Assembly: GCA_947073545.1 (NCBI GenBank)
Contig: CAMTMP010000020.1
Coordinates: 1 to 64,000, forward strand
Origin: an uncultured bacterium
GTDB taxonomy: Bacteria > Bacillota > Clostridia > Lachnospirales > Lachnospiraceae
Length of the DNA: 64,000 nucleotides
Direction: 5' to 3'
The position numbers were made by a program, and so were the translations under genes. Below, in pieces: positions 7,560-16,643 of the stretch. The notes below the pieces were generated by a model. The model saw nothing but the letters and a program-made list of their open reading frames with translations. It did not search any database and had not been told where the DNA came from. Position 1 is the first letter of the stretch. Every line of letters starts with the position of its first letter.

Positions 7560-9308
7560 ATGATAAATACAGAAATAAATTCGAAGGGAAACGGGACGAT
7601 ACAGCTTGTGGAGGAGAATGAGAAACTCCGCAGGGAAGAGAAAATGCTTCGTCTTTTGTGCGATACGTCGAGCAGCGCATTTATTTATTATAACTTTCGG
7701 GAAGACCGGGTTAACACTTTGGGAAACTGGGAACACTATTTTGATTTTTCCATTTCTGCCATGGACGATCTGGCAAAGCTCTATGACCGGGTGGAAGAAC
7801 AGTGCGAAATTCCACTCAAAGAGGGACTGTTCATCGAAAAACAGTGGAGGGAAAGAGAAAGTTTTGAGATCAAGCTGAAGGAAAGCAGGCTTTGTATTGA
7901 GGTGGAGGTAAACGTCGTCTATGATGCGGAAGGGAAACCTACGGACAAAATCATACGGTTTAAAGATGTGACCCAATTATGCGCCCAGAAGGACGAACTT
8001 ACCTATATGGCTTATTACGATGTGTTGACAGGACTTTATAACCGGAATTATTTTGTCAGGCTTCTGGGTGACTTTTTGCGCCGCGCGGAAAAGGAATCGA
8101 AAAAAGTGGCGGTAATGTTCATAGATTTTGATGATTTTCGCAGAGTCAACGACGGCATGGGCATCATTGCAGGGGATGAATTGGTGCAGCTTTTCGGTCA
8201 GTATTTGAGCGGGCTGGTGAACAGTCATGTGGTGATTTCCCATTTCAGTACGGATATTTACTGTATCGCAGTCTACGATCCCTGCGGTGCGAGAAGTGTC
8301 GGGACAATTTACAAGGTGATCAGAGAACGGCTGAAAAAGCCGTTTAAAATGATGGATGGGCAGGAGGTCACCATGACGGTGAGCGTGGGTGTGGCCGAAT
8401 ATCCGGAGGCGGCGCTTGGGACGTTAGAGCTGATCAACTGTGCGGAGATTGTCATGTTTAAGGCGAAGAGCCGTGGGAAAGATAAAATCCAGTATTTTGA
8501 CGGCGCGATTTTGGAAGAATTTTTACAGACGGTGGACATTCAGAACAAACTGAGAGAGGTTGTGTTCGAGCAGAATTTTACCATGTATTTTCAACCCCAG
8601 TATTACGCGGAAAGCGGAAAGTTCCGCGGTGTGGAGGCGTTAATCCGCTGGCGTGATAATAAAGGGGTTATGATCAGTCCCTCCGTTTTTATTCCGATTG
8701 CGGAAAAGAACGGAACCATAGTGCCCATCGGAAACTGGGTGATGGAAAAGAGCGTGCAGATTTATGCGGACTGGCGTGATAACTATCATTATCCTTTGGT
8801 TCTGTCCCTGAATGTCTCGGCGGTGCAGTGCAAAAAAAAGGGATTTATAGACAGTCTTTTACAGATTTTGGAAAAGTATAACGTTTCCCCCGGTGAGATA
8901 GAAATTGAAGTGACAGAAACCATTTTGATCGAGGATTTTGATTACATAAGTGAACGGCTGAACGAATTAAAGAGCGCCGGAGTCAGAATTTCGCTGGATG
9001 ATTTCGGCACAGGTTTTTCTTCCCTGTCCTATTTGAAAGGGCTGCCGATCGATACGCTCAAAATCGATAAGACTTTTGTGGATACGCTCCTGACGGACAG
9101 AAATACAAAGATTATCACGGAATCCATTATCTATATGGTGAAGCGTCTGGGCTATGAGACGATTGCGGAAGGCGTGGAAACCAAGGAGCAGTTTCAGTAT
9201 TTGAAAGAGTTGGAATGCGACATGATTCAGGGATATTATATGGGAAGACCGATGCCGGCACAGGGTATATCGGATTTGCTGGAGAAATTGACTGTGAAGG
9301 TAGGATAA
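7560..9308 (+). CDS. c-di-GMP phosphodiesterase with degenerate GGDEF and active EAL domain
   Basis: Probable cyclic-di-GMP hydrolase, 582 aa from ATG 7560. N-terminal PAS-like segment (to about residue 130), then a GGDEF-fold domain in which the signature is replaced by STDIY (about residue 229), so cyclase activity is not expected. The EAL domain keeps EALIRW (~358), EVTET, DDFGTG (~479), KIDKTF and EGVET (~536), the metal and catalytic set. No membrane segment is evident, so it is cytosolic. A TTG start at 7512 is possible; neither start has a strong ribosome site. The next gene begins 13 bases after its stop. Confidence 0.88.
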   Translation: MINTEINSKGNGTIQLVEENEKLRREEKMLRLLCDTSSSAFIYYNFREDRVNTLGNWEHYFDFSISAMDDLAKLYDRVEEQCEIPLKEGLFIEKQWRERESFEIKLKESRLCIEVEVNVVYDAEGKPTDKIIRFKDVTQLCAQKDELTYMAYYDVLTGLYNRNYFVRLLGDFLRRAEKESKKVAVMFIDFDDFRRVNDGMGIIAGDELVQLFGQYLSGLVNSHVVISHFSTDIYCIAVYDPCGARSVGTIYKVIRERLKKPFKMMDGQEVTMTVSVGVAEYPEAALGTLELINCAEIVMFKAKSRGKDKIQYFDGAILEEFLQTVDIQNKLREVVFEQNFTMYFQPQYYAESGKFRGVEALIRWRDNKGVMISPSVFIPIAEKNGTIVPIGNWVMEKSVQIYADWRDNYHYPLVLSLNVSAVQCKKKGFIDSLLQILEKYNVSPGEIEIEVTETILIEDFDYISERLNELKSAGVRISLDDFGTGFSSLSYLKGLPIDTLKIDKTFVDTLLTDRNTKIITESIIYMVKRLGYETIAEGVETKEQFQYLKELECDMIQGYYMGRPMPAQGISDLLEKLTVKVG

Positions 9309-9321
9309 GGCAGGGGAAACA

Positions 9322-10683
9322 ATGTTACTAGGCAGAACAACAGAACTTGGATATCTGAACAATTATTATGACAGGGACGGCAGTCAGATTTTGATTGTTT
9401 ACGGACAAAAGCATATCGGAAAGACCGCACTTGTAAAAGAGTTTATGAAAGACCGTCCGGGGTACTATTATCTTGCCAGTGCATGTTCGGAGAGAGAACA
9501 GGCTTATCAGTGGGGCAGGCAGCTTACTCATGACGGCTATGTGGTAGAAAAGTTCCCGGCTTTTCAGGAGATTTTTGAAAAGATAGCCTATCGTGTCACA
9601 GGGAAGAAAGTGCTGGTGATCGATGAGTTTCAGAATATTGTGCGGGCCAGTGAAACCTTTATGAAAGAGCTGGTGGCTTTTGTGCACAGCCAGTGGAACC
9701 GGGACGATGTGATGGTCGTTCTGGTAAGTTCTTCCATCGGCTGGATTGAAAACAGCATGATTACCAGAATAGGGGAGGCGGCTTACGAGCTTTCGGGGCT
9801 TCTTAAGATTAAGGAGATGCCCTTTGCGGATCTGGTGGAACGGTTTCCGAATTTCCGTATCGAGGAGTGTGTGGAGGCCTATGCCATTTTAGGAGGGATT
9901 CCCGGTCTGTGGAATCAGTTTGACGACAGACTTACGATCCAGCAGAACATATGCCGCAATATTCTCGACTGCAACAGCTTTCTCTTCGAGGAGGGAGAGC
10001 GCATTCTCACGGAGCAGCTCAGAGAGCCGGGCGTTTACAATACCATTATGGCATCCATTGCGGCCGGAAATCACAAATTGAACGATCTGCACCAGCACAC
10101 GGAATTTTCCCGTGCAAAGATCAGTGTTTATCTGAAAAACCTGATCGAGTTGGAATTGGTGGAGAAGGTGTTTTCATACGACACGGCGGGCAAGGAGAAC
10201 GTGCAGAAGGGAATCTACCGGATCAGCCATCCCTTTGTGGATTTTTATTATACTTACATGTATCCCCATTTGAGCGATCTGCAGATGCTTTCGGTGGGAG
10301 AATTTTATAATCATTATATCATGCGGGATTTCAGGCGTTATGTGTCCGGCTATTTCAAGAGGGTGTGCAGACAGCATTTGACAAGGCTGGGAGACCGCCA
10401 CAGGCTGCCGATTAACTGCGGCACGATCGGAGAGTGGATCGGCAAGGTCGGGACCCTCGATATTATTGCGCAGGATGAGGAGGGACGCACGCTGATCGGG
10501 CTTTGCAATTGGGAGAAGCCCATGACTTACGAGGACTATGAGAATCTCCTGCTCTACGCGAAAAAGGCGAAGATCAGTGCGGATTATATCTATATGTATA
10601 CGGCATTTCGGTTTGACGAAAAACTGAATCTGGAGGCAAAGGTCAAATCGAATCTGAAGCTAGTACAGATTTCAGACCTGTGA
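9322..10683 (+). CDS. AAA-type ATPase with C-terminal DUF234 region
   Basis: 453-aa protein of the archaeal-type ATPase family found widely in Lachnospiraceae. Walker A GQKHIGKTAL near residue 31-40 and Walker B VLVIDEFQN near 96-104. The middle contains a winged-helix-like part, and the C-terminal ~100 residues resemble the DUF234/PD-(D/E)XK-like region (DIIAQDEEGRTLIG, then a conserved CNWEKPM). The family function is not established; nuclease or stress roles have been suggested. It follows the EAL gene by 13 bases with GGGGAAAC ahead of the ATG, so the two are probably one transcript. A post-stop hairpin element follows. Confidence 0.8.
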   Translation: MLLGRTTELGYLNNYYDRDGSQILIVYGQKHIGKTALVKEFMKDRPGYYYLASACSEREQAYQWGRQLTHDGYVVEKFPAFQEIFEKIAYRVTGKKVLVIDEFQNIVRASETFMKELVAFVHSQWNRDDVMVVLVSSSIGWIENSMITRIGEAAYELSGLLKIKEMPFADLVERFPNFRIEECVEAYAILGGIPGLWNQFDDRLTIQQNICRNILDCNSFLFEEGERILTEQLREPGVYNTIMASIAAGNHKLNDLHQHTEFSRAKISVYLKNLIELELVEKVFSYDTAGKENVQKGIYRISHPFVDFYYTYMYPHLSDLQMLSVGEFYNHYIMRDFRRYVSGYFKRVCRQHLTRLGDRHRLPINCGTIGEWIGKVGTLDIIAQDEEGRTLIGLCNWEKPMTYEDYENLLLYAKKAKISADYIYMYTAFRFDEKLNLEAKVKSNLKLVQISDL

Positions 10684-10686
10684 TAA

Positions 10687-10740
10687 CGGTTCGGCAGGAT
10701 CGAATCTTTCAGACTAACCGTGCTTGCACAGGGCTGAACG
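10687..10740 (+). repeat. Post-stop palindromic element, copy 1
   Basis: It starts four bases after the ATPase stop codon. Outer arms GTTCGGC (10689-10695) and GCTGAAC (10733-10739) pair with one G-U. Inside is the hairpin GTGCTTGCAC (10720-10729), identical to helix 1 of the tandem element at 30267. It is interpreted as a degenerate member of the same family. Confidence 0.5.
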
Positions 10741-10767
10741 GCTATGTAAAGTGACGGCAGGAGATTT

Positions 10768-12801
10768 ATGGGAAAAAGTTTGTTTATTGCAGAGAAGCCC
10801 AGTGTGGCACGGGAATTTGCAAAGGCGTTAAAATATAATATGAAAAACCGCGATGGCTACATGGAGTCCGAGGAGGCGGTTGTGACATGGTGCGTAGGGC
10901 ATTTGGTAACTATGAGTTACCCGGAAGTCTACGATGAAAAGTATAAGAGATGGTCATTAGAGACGATTCCTTTTATTCCGAAGGAATTTAAGTATGAAGT
11001 GATTGACAGTGTGAAAAAGCAGTTTGGTATTGTGAGCGGGCTTTTGAACAGGGATGACGTGGAAACGATCTATGTCTGCACCGACTCCGGGCGGGAGGGC
11101 GAATATATTTACCGCCTGGTGGAACAGCAGGCGGGCGTTTCCGGAAAAGATAGAAAGCGGGTGTGGATCGATTCCCAGACGGAGGAGGAGATTCTGCGGG
11201 GCATCAGAGAGGCCAAGGATCTTTCGGCTTATGACAATCTTTCCCATGCGGCGTATCTGCGGGCGAAAGAGGATTATCTGATGGGAATCAATTTTTCCCG
11301 CGCTCTCACCTTAAAATACAGCTATTCGATTAAAAATTATTTGAATACGGACAAAGCAGTGGTTTCCGTGGGCAGGGTTATGACCTGTGTGCTGGGTATG
11401 GTAGTAAATCGTGAACGTGAGATCAGAGAGTTTGTAAAAATTCCTTTTTACCGTATTCTGATGAAGGCGGATATCGCGGGACATGAGTGCTCCTTGGAGT
11501 GGAAGGCAGTGGAGGGGTCCCGGTTTTACCAGTCCCCGAAAATCTATAGGGACAACGGTTTTTTGGAGGAAAAGGAAGCGGACGATTTTTTGTCCTTTTT
11601 GCAGGCGGAGCCGGAGGAGAAGCCTCTGGTGGAAAAGATTGAGCGGAAAAAGGAGACAAAGAATCCGCCGCTTCTGTACAATCTGGCGGAACTGCAAAAT
11701 GACTGTTCCAAACTTTTTAAGATCAGTCCCGACGAGACGCTCAGGATCGCACAGGAGCTTTATGAGAAAAAACTGACCACGTATCCGAGAACAGATGCCA
11801 GAGTTCTCTCCACGGCAGTGGCGAAGGAGATTGGAAAAAACATCAGGGGGCTCCAGAACTATCCGCCAGTGGCGGCATTTGCGGAGAAAATTCTGAAGGA
11901 AGACCGGTTTCAGGGGATTGCGAAGACAAGATATGTGAACGATAAGCAGATCACGGATCACTACGCGATTGTTCCAACAGGACAGGGGATTTCCGCATTG
12001 AATGGCCTGCATCCCACTTCGGCAAAGGTATATGAGATCATTGCCAGACGATTTTTAAGTATCTTTTATCCGGCGGCGGTTTATCAGAAGATTACCTTGA
12101 CGGCGAAATGTAAGGGAGAGACCTTTATTTCCGGATTCAAAGTGCAGGTGGAGCAGGGATATCTCGAAGTGGCCCAAAATTCTTTTGCAAGAAAGAAGGC
12201 GGAGGAGTATACTGAAAGAGAGAATGCCGACGGGGAGCAGGAGACTGCCTGTGACGCATCGTTCATGGAAGCGCTTGGCTCGTTAAAAAAAGGCGTGCCG
12301 CTTGACAAAAAGGCGCTGGAAAAGAAGGAGGGGGAAACGTCCCCGCCCAAGCGTTATAATTCGGGAACCATGATTCTGACGATGGAAAACGCCGGGCAGT
12401 TTATCGAGGACGAGGAGCTTCGGGCGCAGATCAAAGGAAGCGGGATCGGCACTTCCGCCACCAGAGCGGAAATTTTAAAGAAGCTGGTACATATCAAATA
12501 TCTGGATTTAAATAAAAAGACGCAGACCATCACCCCTACGCTTTTGGGTGAAATGATTTACGAGGTGGTGGCAGGTTCGGTGAAACCGCTCTTAGATCCG
12601 AGACTGACGGCAAGCTGGGAGAAAGGGTTGACGCTTGTGGCCTCCGGGGAGATCACGGAGGAGGAGTACATGGGAAAGCTTGACGATTTCGTTACAAGAA
12701 GGACAAATATCGTGAAGCAGATGACGAACCAGGGTGCGCTTTTTCATAGATTTCAATATGCGTCCCAGTTTTATAAAAGTGTAAAGAAGGAGAAGAGGTA
12801 G
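10768..12801 (+). CDS. topB: DNA topoisomerase III
   Basis: Type IA topoisomerase acting on decatenation and recombination intermediates. 677 aa. The Toprim domain begins IAEKPSVAREF (residues 6-16) with the acidic TDSGREGEY near 105-113. Catalytic Tyr339 lies in LTTYPRTDAR, and GIGTSATRAEI is near 553. No C-terminal zinc-ribbon run is visible, as in TopB rather than TopA. The start follows GGCAGGAG. The beta-helix gene begins 5 bases after its stop. The length fits chromosomal TopB; plasmid or ICE-encoded copies also exist, but the context here looks chromosomal. Confidence 0.95.
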   Translation: MGKSLFIAEKPSVAREFAKALKYNMKNRDGYMESEEAVVTWCVGHLVTMSYPEVYDEKYKRWSLETIPFIPKEFKYEVIDSVKKQFGIVSGLLNRDDVETIYVCTDSGREGEYIYRLVEQQAGVSGKDRKRVWIDSQTEEEILRGIREAKDLSAYDNLSHAAYLRAKEDYLMGINFSRALTLKYSYSIKNYLNTDKAVVSVGRVMTCVLGMVVNREREIREFVKIPFYRILMKADIAGHECSLEWKAVEGSRFYQSPKIYRDNGFLEEKEADDFLSFLQAEPEEKPLVEKIERKKETKNPPLLYNLAELQNDCSKLFKISPDETLRIAQELYEKKLTTYPRTDARVLSTAVAKEIGKNIRGLQNYPPVAAFAEKILKEDRFQGIAKTRYVNDKQITDHYAIVPTGQGISALNGLHPTSAKVYEIIARRFLSIFYPAAVYQKITLTAKCKGETFISGFKVQVEQGYLEVAQNSFARKKAEEYTERENADGEQETACDASFMEALGSLKKGVPLDKKALEKKEGETSPPKRYNSGTMILTMENAGQFIEDEELRAQIKGSGIGTSATRAEILKKLVHIKYLDLNKKTQTITPTLLGEMIYEVVAGSVKPLLDPRLTASWEKGLTLVASGEITEEEYMGKLDDFVTRRTNIVKQMTNQGALFHRFQYASQFYKSVKKEKR

Positions 12802-12806
12802 ACAAT

Positions 12807-13484
12807 ATGATCGGATTACAGGATGCCACGATTGCCGCTCTCTATACACTAGAGGAGACAATCGCGAAGGAAGTGTTTGCAGGTTTTACTTATCCATGGG
12901 AGGTGCTGCCAAAGATTAAGGATTTTATTATTGCGCTGGGCGAGACGCTCCCGGAGGAGAAGTACGAGAGAAGAGAGGGAAATATCTGGATCGCAAGGAA
13001 TGCGAAAGTGTTTCCGAGCGCCTATATCGGCGGTCCGGCCATTATCGACGAGGAGGCGGAAATCCGCCACTGTGCGTTTATCAGGGGCAGTGCGATTGTG
13101 GGAAAGGGCGCGGTAGTGGGTAATTCTACCGAGCTTAAGAACGTGATTCTTTTTAATAAGGTACAGGTGCCACATTACAATTATGTGGGCGACAGCATTT
13201 TGGGCTATAAGGCGCATATGGGGGCCGGTTCCATTACTTCCAACGTGAAGAGCGATAAGACCTTGGTGGTAGTGAAAGCAGGAGAGGAAACGTTCGAGAC
13301 AGGACTGAAAAAATTTGGCGCTATGCTGGGAGATCAGGTGGAAGTGGGATGCAATTCCGTCTTGAATCCCGGCACGGTGATTGGTCAAAATACTAATATT
13401 TATCCGACTTCCATGGTGAGAGGGATGATTCCTGCAGACAGCATATATAAACGGCAGGGTGAAATAGCGGAGAAAAAGCAGTGA
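12807..13484 (+). CDS. Left-handed beta-helix (hexapeptide) protein, GlmU C-terminal-like
   Basis: 225 aa. Residues ~60-210 carry hexapeptide repeats (AKVFPSAYIGGPAIID, AFIRGSAIVGKGAVVG, SVLNPGTVIGQNTNIYP) typical of sugar-nucleotide acyltransferases and related sugar-phosphate transferases. The GlmU-like stretch SILGYKAHMGAGSITSN is present. There is no nucleotidyltransferase domain; the N-terminal 50 residues are helical. Such proteins are often labelled UDP-N-acetylglucosamine pyrophosphorylase-related, but the substrate is unknown. It is tightly coupled behind topB with AAGGAGAAGAGG upstream and precedes the PAS-GGDEF gene. Confidence 0.8.
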   Translation: MIGLQDATIAALYTLEETIAKEVFAGFTYPWEVLPKIKDFIIALGETLPEEKYERREGNIWIARNAKVFPSAYIGGPAIIDEEAEIRHCAFIRGSAIVGKGAVVGNSTELKNVILFNKVQVPHYNYVGDSILGYKAHMGAGSITSNVKSDKTLVVVKAGEETFETGLKKFGAMLGDQVEVGCNSVLNPGTVIGQNTNIYPTSMVRGMIPADSIYKRQGEIAEKKQ

Positions 13485-13539
13485 GCGAAGCCGGAAAACG
13501 GCGGAACAGTAAGAGAAAGTATGTGTTGGGGATGAGCGT

Positions 13540-15738
13540 ATGGCGATTGATTTTAGTATGGAAAACCTTGGCTCGATGATCGACAATATCATAGCGGGAA
13601 TCTGCTGCTTCGAGTATGAAGATGGGGAGTTGAAACCCATTTTTGTCAACGAAGGTTTTTTCCGCATGCTTGGCTATTCCCGGGTCGAGGGTATGAAGTA
13701 TCTGGAGAAGGTGGAGCTGAGTATTATCCCGGATGATCTGCCGATCTACAGGCAGGCGATCAGGGATGTGCTTAAGGACGACGGCGTGGTGGATACGGAG
13801 TTTCGTACTGTCACGGGCAGTGGTGATCTGCGCTGGCTCCATGTCCGGGGAAATCTTTACGCCAGAGAGGGAAGAAAATATACGATTGTATCTGTGATTG
13901 AGGATATAACCGAGAGAAAGAATGTGGAGGAGGAACTGAAAAGACAGGCGGAGCGTCTGCACATTTTATCTCAGGCCGAGGGCGAAAAAATTATTGATTA
14001 TAACGCCAAGACGGACGTTATGACCATCAGGACGAACGACGAGTACGGCATAGCGCAGGACGAGATTCACAGCAGATATATGCAGAGATTTAATGCGGCG
14101 ATGATCTATAAAGAAGATGTCGCCTACTACAAGGCGGTTTTAGAGAGTCTGCTTAAGTCTCCGAAACATGACACCATTGAATTTCGGATTAAGCGGTTTG
14201 ATAATGACTATACGTGGTATCAGGCCAATCTGACTTCTCTTCTGGGAGCGGAAGGGTATGTATCCAGGATTGTGGGCCGCATGATCAATATCAATGAAAG
14301 AAAGCTCAAGGAGATGGAACTTTTGCTGCGCGCGGAGAAGGACGCGCTGACGGGTATCTACAATCAGGGCGCAACCGAGCAGTTGATCCATAACGCCATT
14401 CAGGCCGGAAATGAAAATGCGCTGAGTGCGATGATGATTATTGATCTGGATAATTTCAAGGAGGCCAATGATCTTCTTGGTCATGCCAACGGTGATCAGC
14501 TTTTGGAAAAGACGGCCGATATTTTGAAGGAAATGTTTAAGGGCGGCGACGTGATCGGCCGTATCGGCGGGGATGAGTTCCTTGTTTATATGAGAAATCT
14601 GGAATCCATTTCCGACGCGGATGAGATGGCGGGCAATATCGTAAAGTCGGTAAGATATGATCTTGATTTTGAGGGACAGCCGATTCATGTTACCTGCAGC
14701 GTGGGCGTGGCCGTATATCCTTATCACGGAAAGACTTACGAGGAGCTTTTTGAGAAGGCAGACAGGGCTGTGTACACGGTTAAGGCCAACGGCAAGGACG
14801 GCTACCGCGTCTATCACGCCGCCAGTACGACGGTCTATCATGCCAACAGAAAAGTCGGCTATGATATGACGAAGACGTTAGATTTTGACAGACATATCGA
14901 GGATCAAGTCATGCAGATTCTGTTTGAGGATAAGGTACTGGAATCCGCGCTGCGCTCTTCCTTAGAGCTGATGACGGCAAAATACCAGTTCCACAGAGGC
15001 TATATCTGTGGAAACGATTCGCTTCCGATTTCCCGCACCATACAGTTTACTGTGAATGAGTACGCCACAGGAAAGGAAGCGGATGAACACTTTGAACTGA
15101 AGAGGATGGTGAATGAGATTCTTTATTCCTTCTTCCCGGGTGCGGCCATGATTCACGATTATGATCTGGTGGCGGAGGAGATGCGCGAGTATTTTCGTGC
15201 GGAGGGTATCAAGAGTATGCTTTACTATCCGCTGACTTCGCAGGGAGAGTTTCAGGGGGCCATCGTGTTTGAAAACCACGAGGATGTGCAGATGGAACTG
15301 TCTAAGAGTGAGATGGAAGAAGTCCGTTCCCTGTTCCGTCTGATGGAGGCGCACATTCTCCAGATCGGACTGATGGACAGACTGCAGAATTTTGTGGTGC
15401 AGGTCGCTGTTTTTGACAATATGGACAGTTTCGTCTATGTGGTGAATCCGGATAACTACGAGATCAGCTTTATCAACAAGAAGGTTCTGGTAGATTCTCC
15501 AAGTGTGAAGATCGGCGATATATGCTATAAAGCATTGCAGAACAGGGATACGCCCTGTGAGAACTGTATTTTGCGCAATCTGGATAAAAACGATCCGCAC
15601 TGCCGCTGCACGGAGGAGCTGTTCAACTATTCCCTGAGAAGCTGGACGAGAAGCAGCGCGAGCTGGCTGGAGTGCAGGGAGGAGAACGGTCTTGCCCTCA
15701 TAAACAGTTTTGATATATCGGAGTATTTTATGGGGTAA
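13540..15738 (+). CDS. PAS-GGDEF diguanylate cyclase with extra C-terminal sensor regions
   Basis: 732 aa, probably soluble. PAS domain near residues 15-130, a second PAS near 150-260, then a GGDEF domain with intact IGGDEF (about residue 346) and IDLDNF metal residues, so c-di-GMP synthesis is expected. The RxxD product-inhibition site is not evident (KGGD sits there). Residues ~440-610 look like a GAF-type region. The last ~110 resemble another PAS with clustered cysteines (CYKAL, CENCILRN, HCRCTEE), which could bind a metal or sense redox. The start ATG 13540 follows GGGGATGAG. A short post-stop palindrome follows immediately. Confidence 0.88.
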   Translation: MAIDFSMENLGSMIDNIIAGICCFEYEDGELKPIFVNEGFFRMLGYSRVEGMKYLEKVELSIIPDDLPIYRQAIRDVLKDDGVVDTEFRTVTGSGDLRWLHVRGNLYAREGRKYTIVSVIEDITERKNVEEELKRQAERLHILSQAEGEKIIDYNAKTDVMTIRTNDEYGIAQDEIHSRYMQRFNAAMIYKEDVAYYKAVLESLLKSPKHDTIEFRIKRFDNDYTWYQANLTSLLGAEGYVSRIVGRMININERKLKEMELLLRAEKDALTGIYNQGATEQLIHNAIQAGNENALSAMMIIDLDNFKEANDLLGHANGDQLLEKTADILKEMFKGGDVIGRIGGDEFLVYMRNLESISDADEMAGNIVKSVRYDLDFEGQPIHVTCSVGVAVYPYHGKTYEELFEKADRAVYTVKANGKDGYRVYHAASTTVYHANRKVGYDMTKTLDFDRHIEDQVMQILFEDKVLESALRSSLELMTAKYQFHRGYICGNDSLPISRTIQFTVNEYATGKEADEHFELKRMVNEILYSFFPGAAMIHDYDLVAEEMREYFRAEGIKSMLYYPLTSQGEFQGAIVFENHEDVQMELSKSEMEEVRSLFRLMEAHILQIGLMDRLQNFVVQVAVFDNMDSFVYVVNPDNYEISFINKKVLVDSPSVKIGDICYKALQNRDTPCENCILRNLDKNDPHCRCTEELFNYSLRSWTRSSASWLECREENGLALINSFDISEYFMG

Positions 15739-15775
15739 CAGCTCAGCCAGAGCGTATGGGCGCGGCTGAGTTGTT
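15737..15775 (+). repeat. Post-stop palindromic element, copy 2 (short)
   Basis: AACAGCTCAGCC (15737-15748) pairs with GGCTGAGTTGTT (15764-15775), with one G-U. The first 19 bases after the stop match those after the spoIVA stop at 30267 at about 17 of 19 positions, and the right arm also matches, but the hairpin interior is missing. It looks like an internally deleted copy. It could act as a terminator, though no U-run follows directly. Confidence 0.6.
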
Positions 15776-15859
15776 ACAAATTGGGAGAAAAAATTCACAA
15801 ACATCTGGATTTTTTTTCTCCGGTGTGAGACAATGAGACTGGCGGTTATGACAGGCTTT

Positions 15860-15888
15860 TTGGCCTGTTATCAAATAATTAATACATA
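15860..15888 (+). promoter_or_regulatory. Possible promoter for the NifU-like/GGGtGRT operon
   Basis: TTGGCC, 17-base spacer, TACATA, just ahead of the GAAAGGAG ribosome site. The -35 lies in a small hairpin ACAGGC-TTTTTG-GCCTGT (15850-15867). A second inverted repeat (GAGAAAAAA/TTTTTTTTCTC) lies at about 15783-15821. The promoter match is modest. Confidence 0.35.
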
Positions 15889-15906
15889 ATCGAAAGGAGT
15901 TATCAC

Positions 15907-16599
15907 ATGATCTATTCAAAAGAAGTGGAAGAAATGTGTACAGTGGCACAGGGCGTTCATCATGGCTGTGCTCCTATCCCCGAGGAAGCAAAGTGGGTGC
16001 AGGCGAAGGAAGTGAAGGATATTTCCGGTCTGACACACGGCGTAGGCTGGTGTGCTCCTCAGCAGGGCGCTTGTAAGCTGACCCTGAACGTAAAGGAAGG
16101 CATCATTCAGGAGGCGCTTGTGGAGACGATCGGCTGCTCCGGCATGACTCACTCCGCAGCTATGGCTTCCGAGATTCTGCCGGGTCTTACGGTTATGGAA
16201 GCGCTCAACACGGATCTTGTGTGTGACGCTATCAACACGGCTATGAGAGAGCTGTTCTTACAGATCGTGTACGGTCGTACACAGTCTGCATTCTCCGAGG
16301 ACGGTCTTCCGGTAGGCGCAGGTCTTGAGGATCTTGGCAAGGGCTTGAGAAGCCAGGTAGGTACCATGTACGGCACGCTTAAGAAAGGCCCCCGTTATCT
16401 CGAAATGGCTGAGGGTTATGTGACCGGGATCGCTCTGGATGCGAACGACGAGATTATCGGCTACAAGTTCGTGAGCCTTGGCAAGATGACAGACTTCATC
16501 AAGAAGGGCGACGACCCGAACACAGCGTATGAGAAGGCATGCGGTCAGTACGGTCGTGTGGACGACGCTGTTAAGATCATTGATCCCAGAGTAGAGTAA
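15907..16599 (+). CDS. NifU-like iron-sulfur scaffold-type protein, partner of GGGtGRT protein
   Basis: 230-aa protein with a NifU/IscU-N-like fold signature: Cys in GWCAPQQGACKL (around residue 48-59), Cys in ETIGCSGMTHS (~79) and a C-terminal Cys in KACGQYG. It is annotated in many anaerobes as an iron-sulfur cluster assembly scaffold and is repeatedly found next to a GGGtGRT protein, as here (44 bases apart, GGAGGAG before the next start). A real role in Fe-S delivery is inferred from the fold only. Codon choice is strongly biased (CTT/GGC-rich), suggesting high expression. Confidence 0.8.
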   Translation: MIYSKEVEEMCTVAQGVHHGCAPIPEEAKWVQAKEVKDISGLTHGVGWCAPQQGACKLTLNVKEGIIQEALVETIGCSGMTHSAAMASEILPGLTVMEALNTDLVCDAINTAMRELFLQIVYGRTQSAFSEDGLPVGAGLEDLGKGLRSQVGTMYGTLKKGPRYLEMAEGYVTGIALDANDEIIGYKFVSLGKMTDFIKKGDDPNTAYEKACGQYGRVDDAVKIIDPRVE

Positions 16600-16643
16600 A
16601 GTAAATGAAGATACCTTTATTATAACTAGGAGGAGAAGATAAG

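Noticed and set aside
14962..15804. 280-codon minus-strand frame, and others of similar size (16755-17549, 43709-44479)
   Set aside because: All lie opposite well-supported genes and show His/Leu/Arg-rich shadow composition without recognisable motifs.
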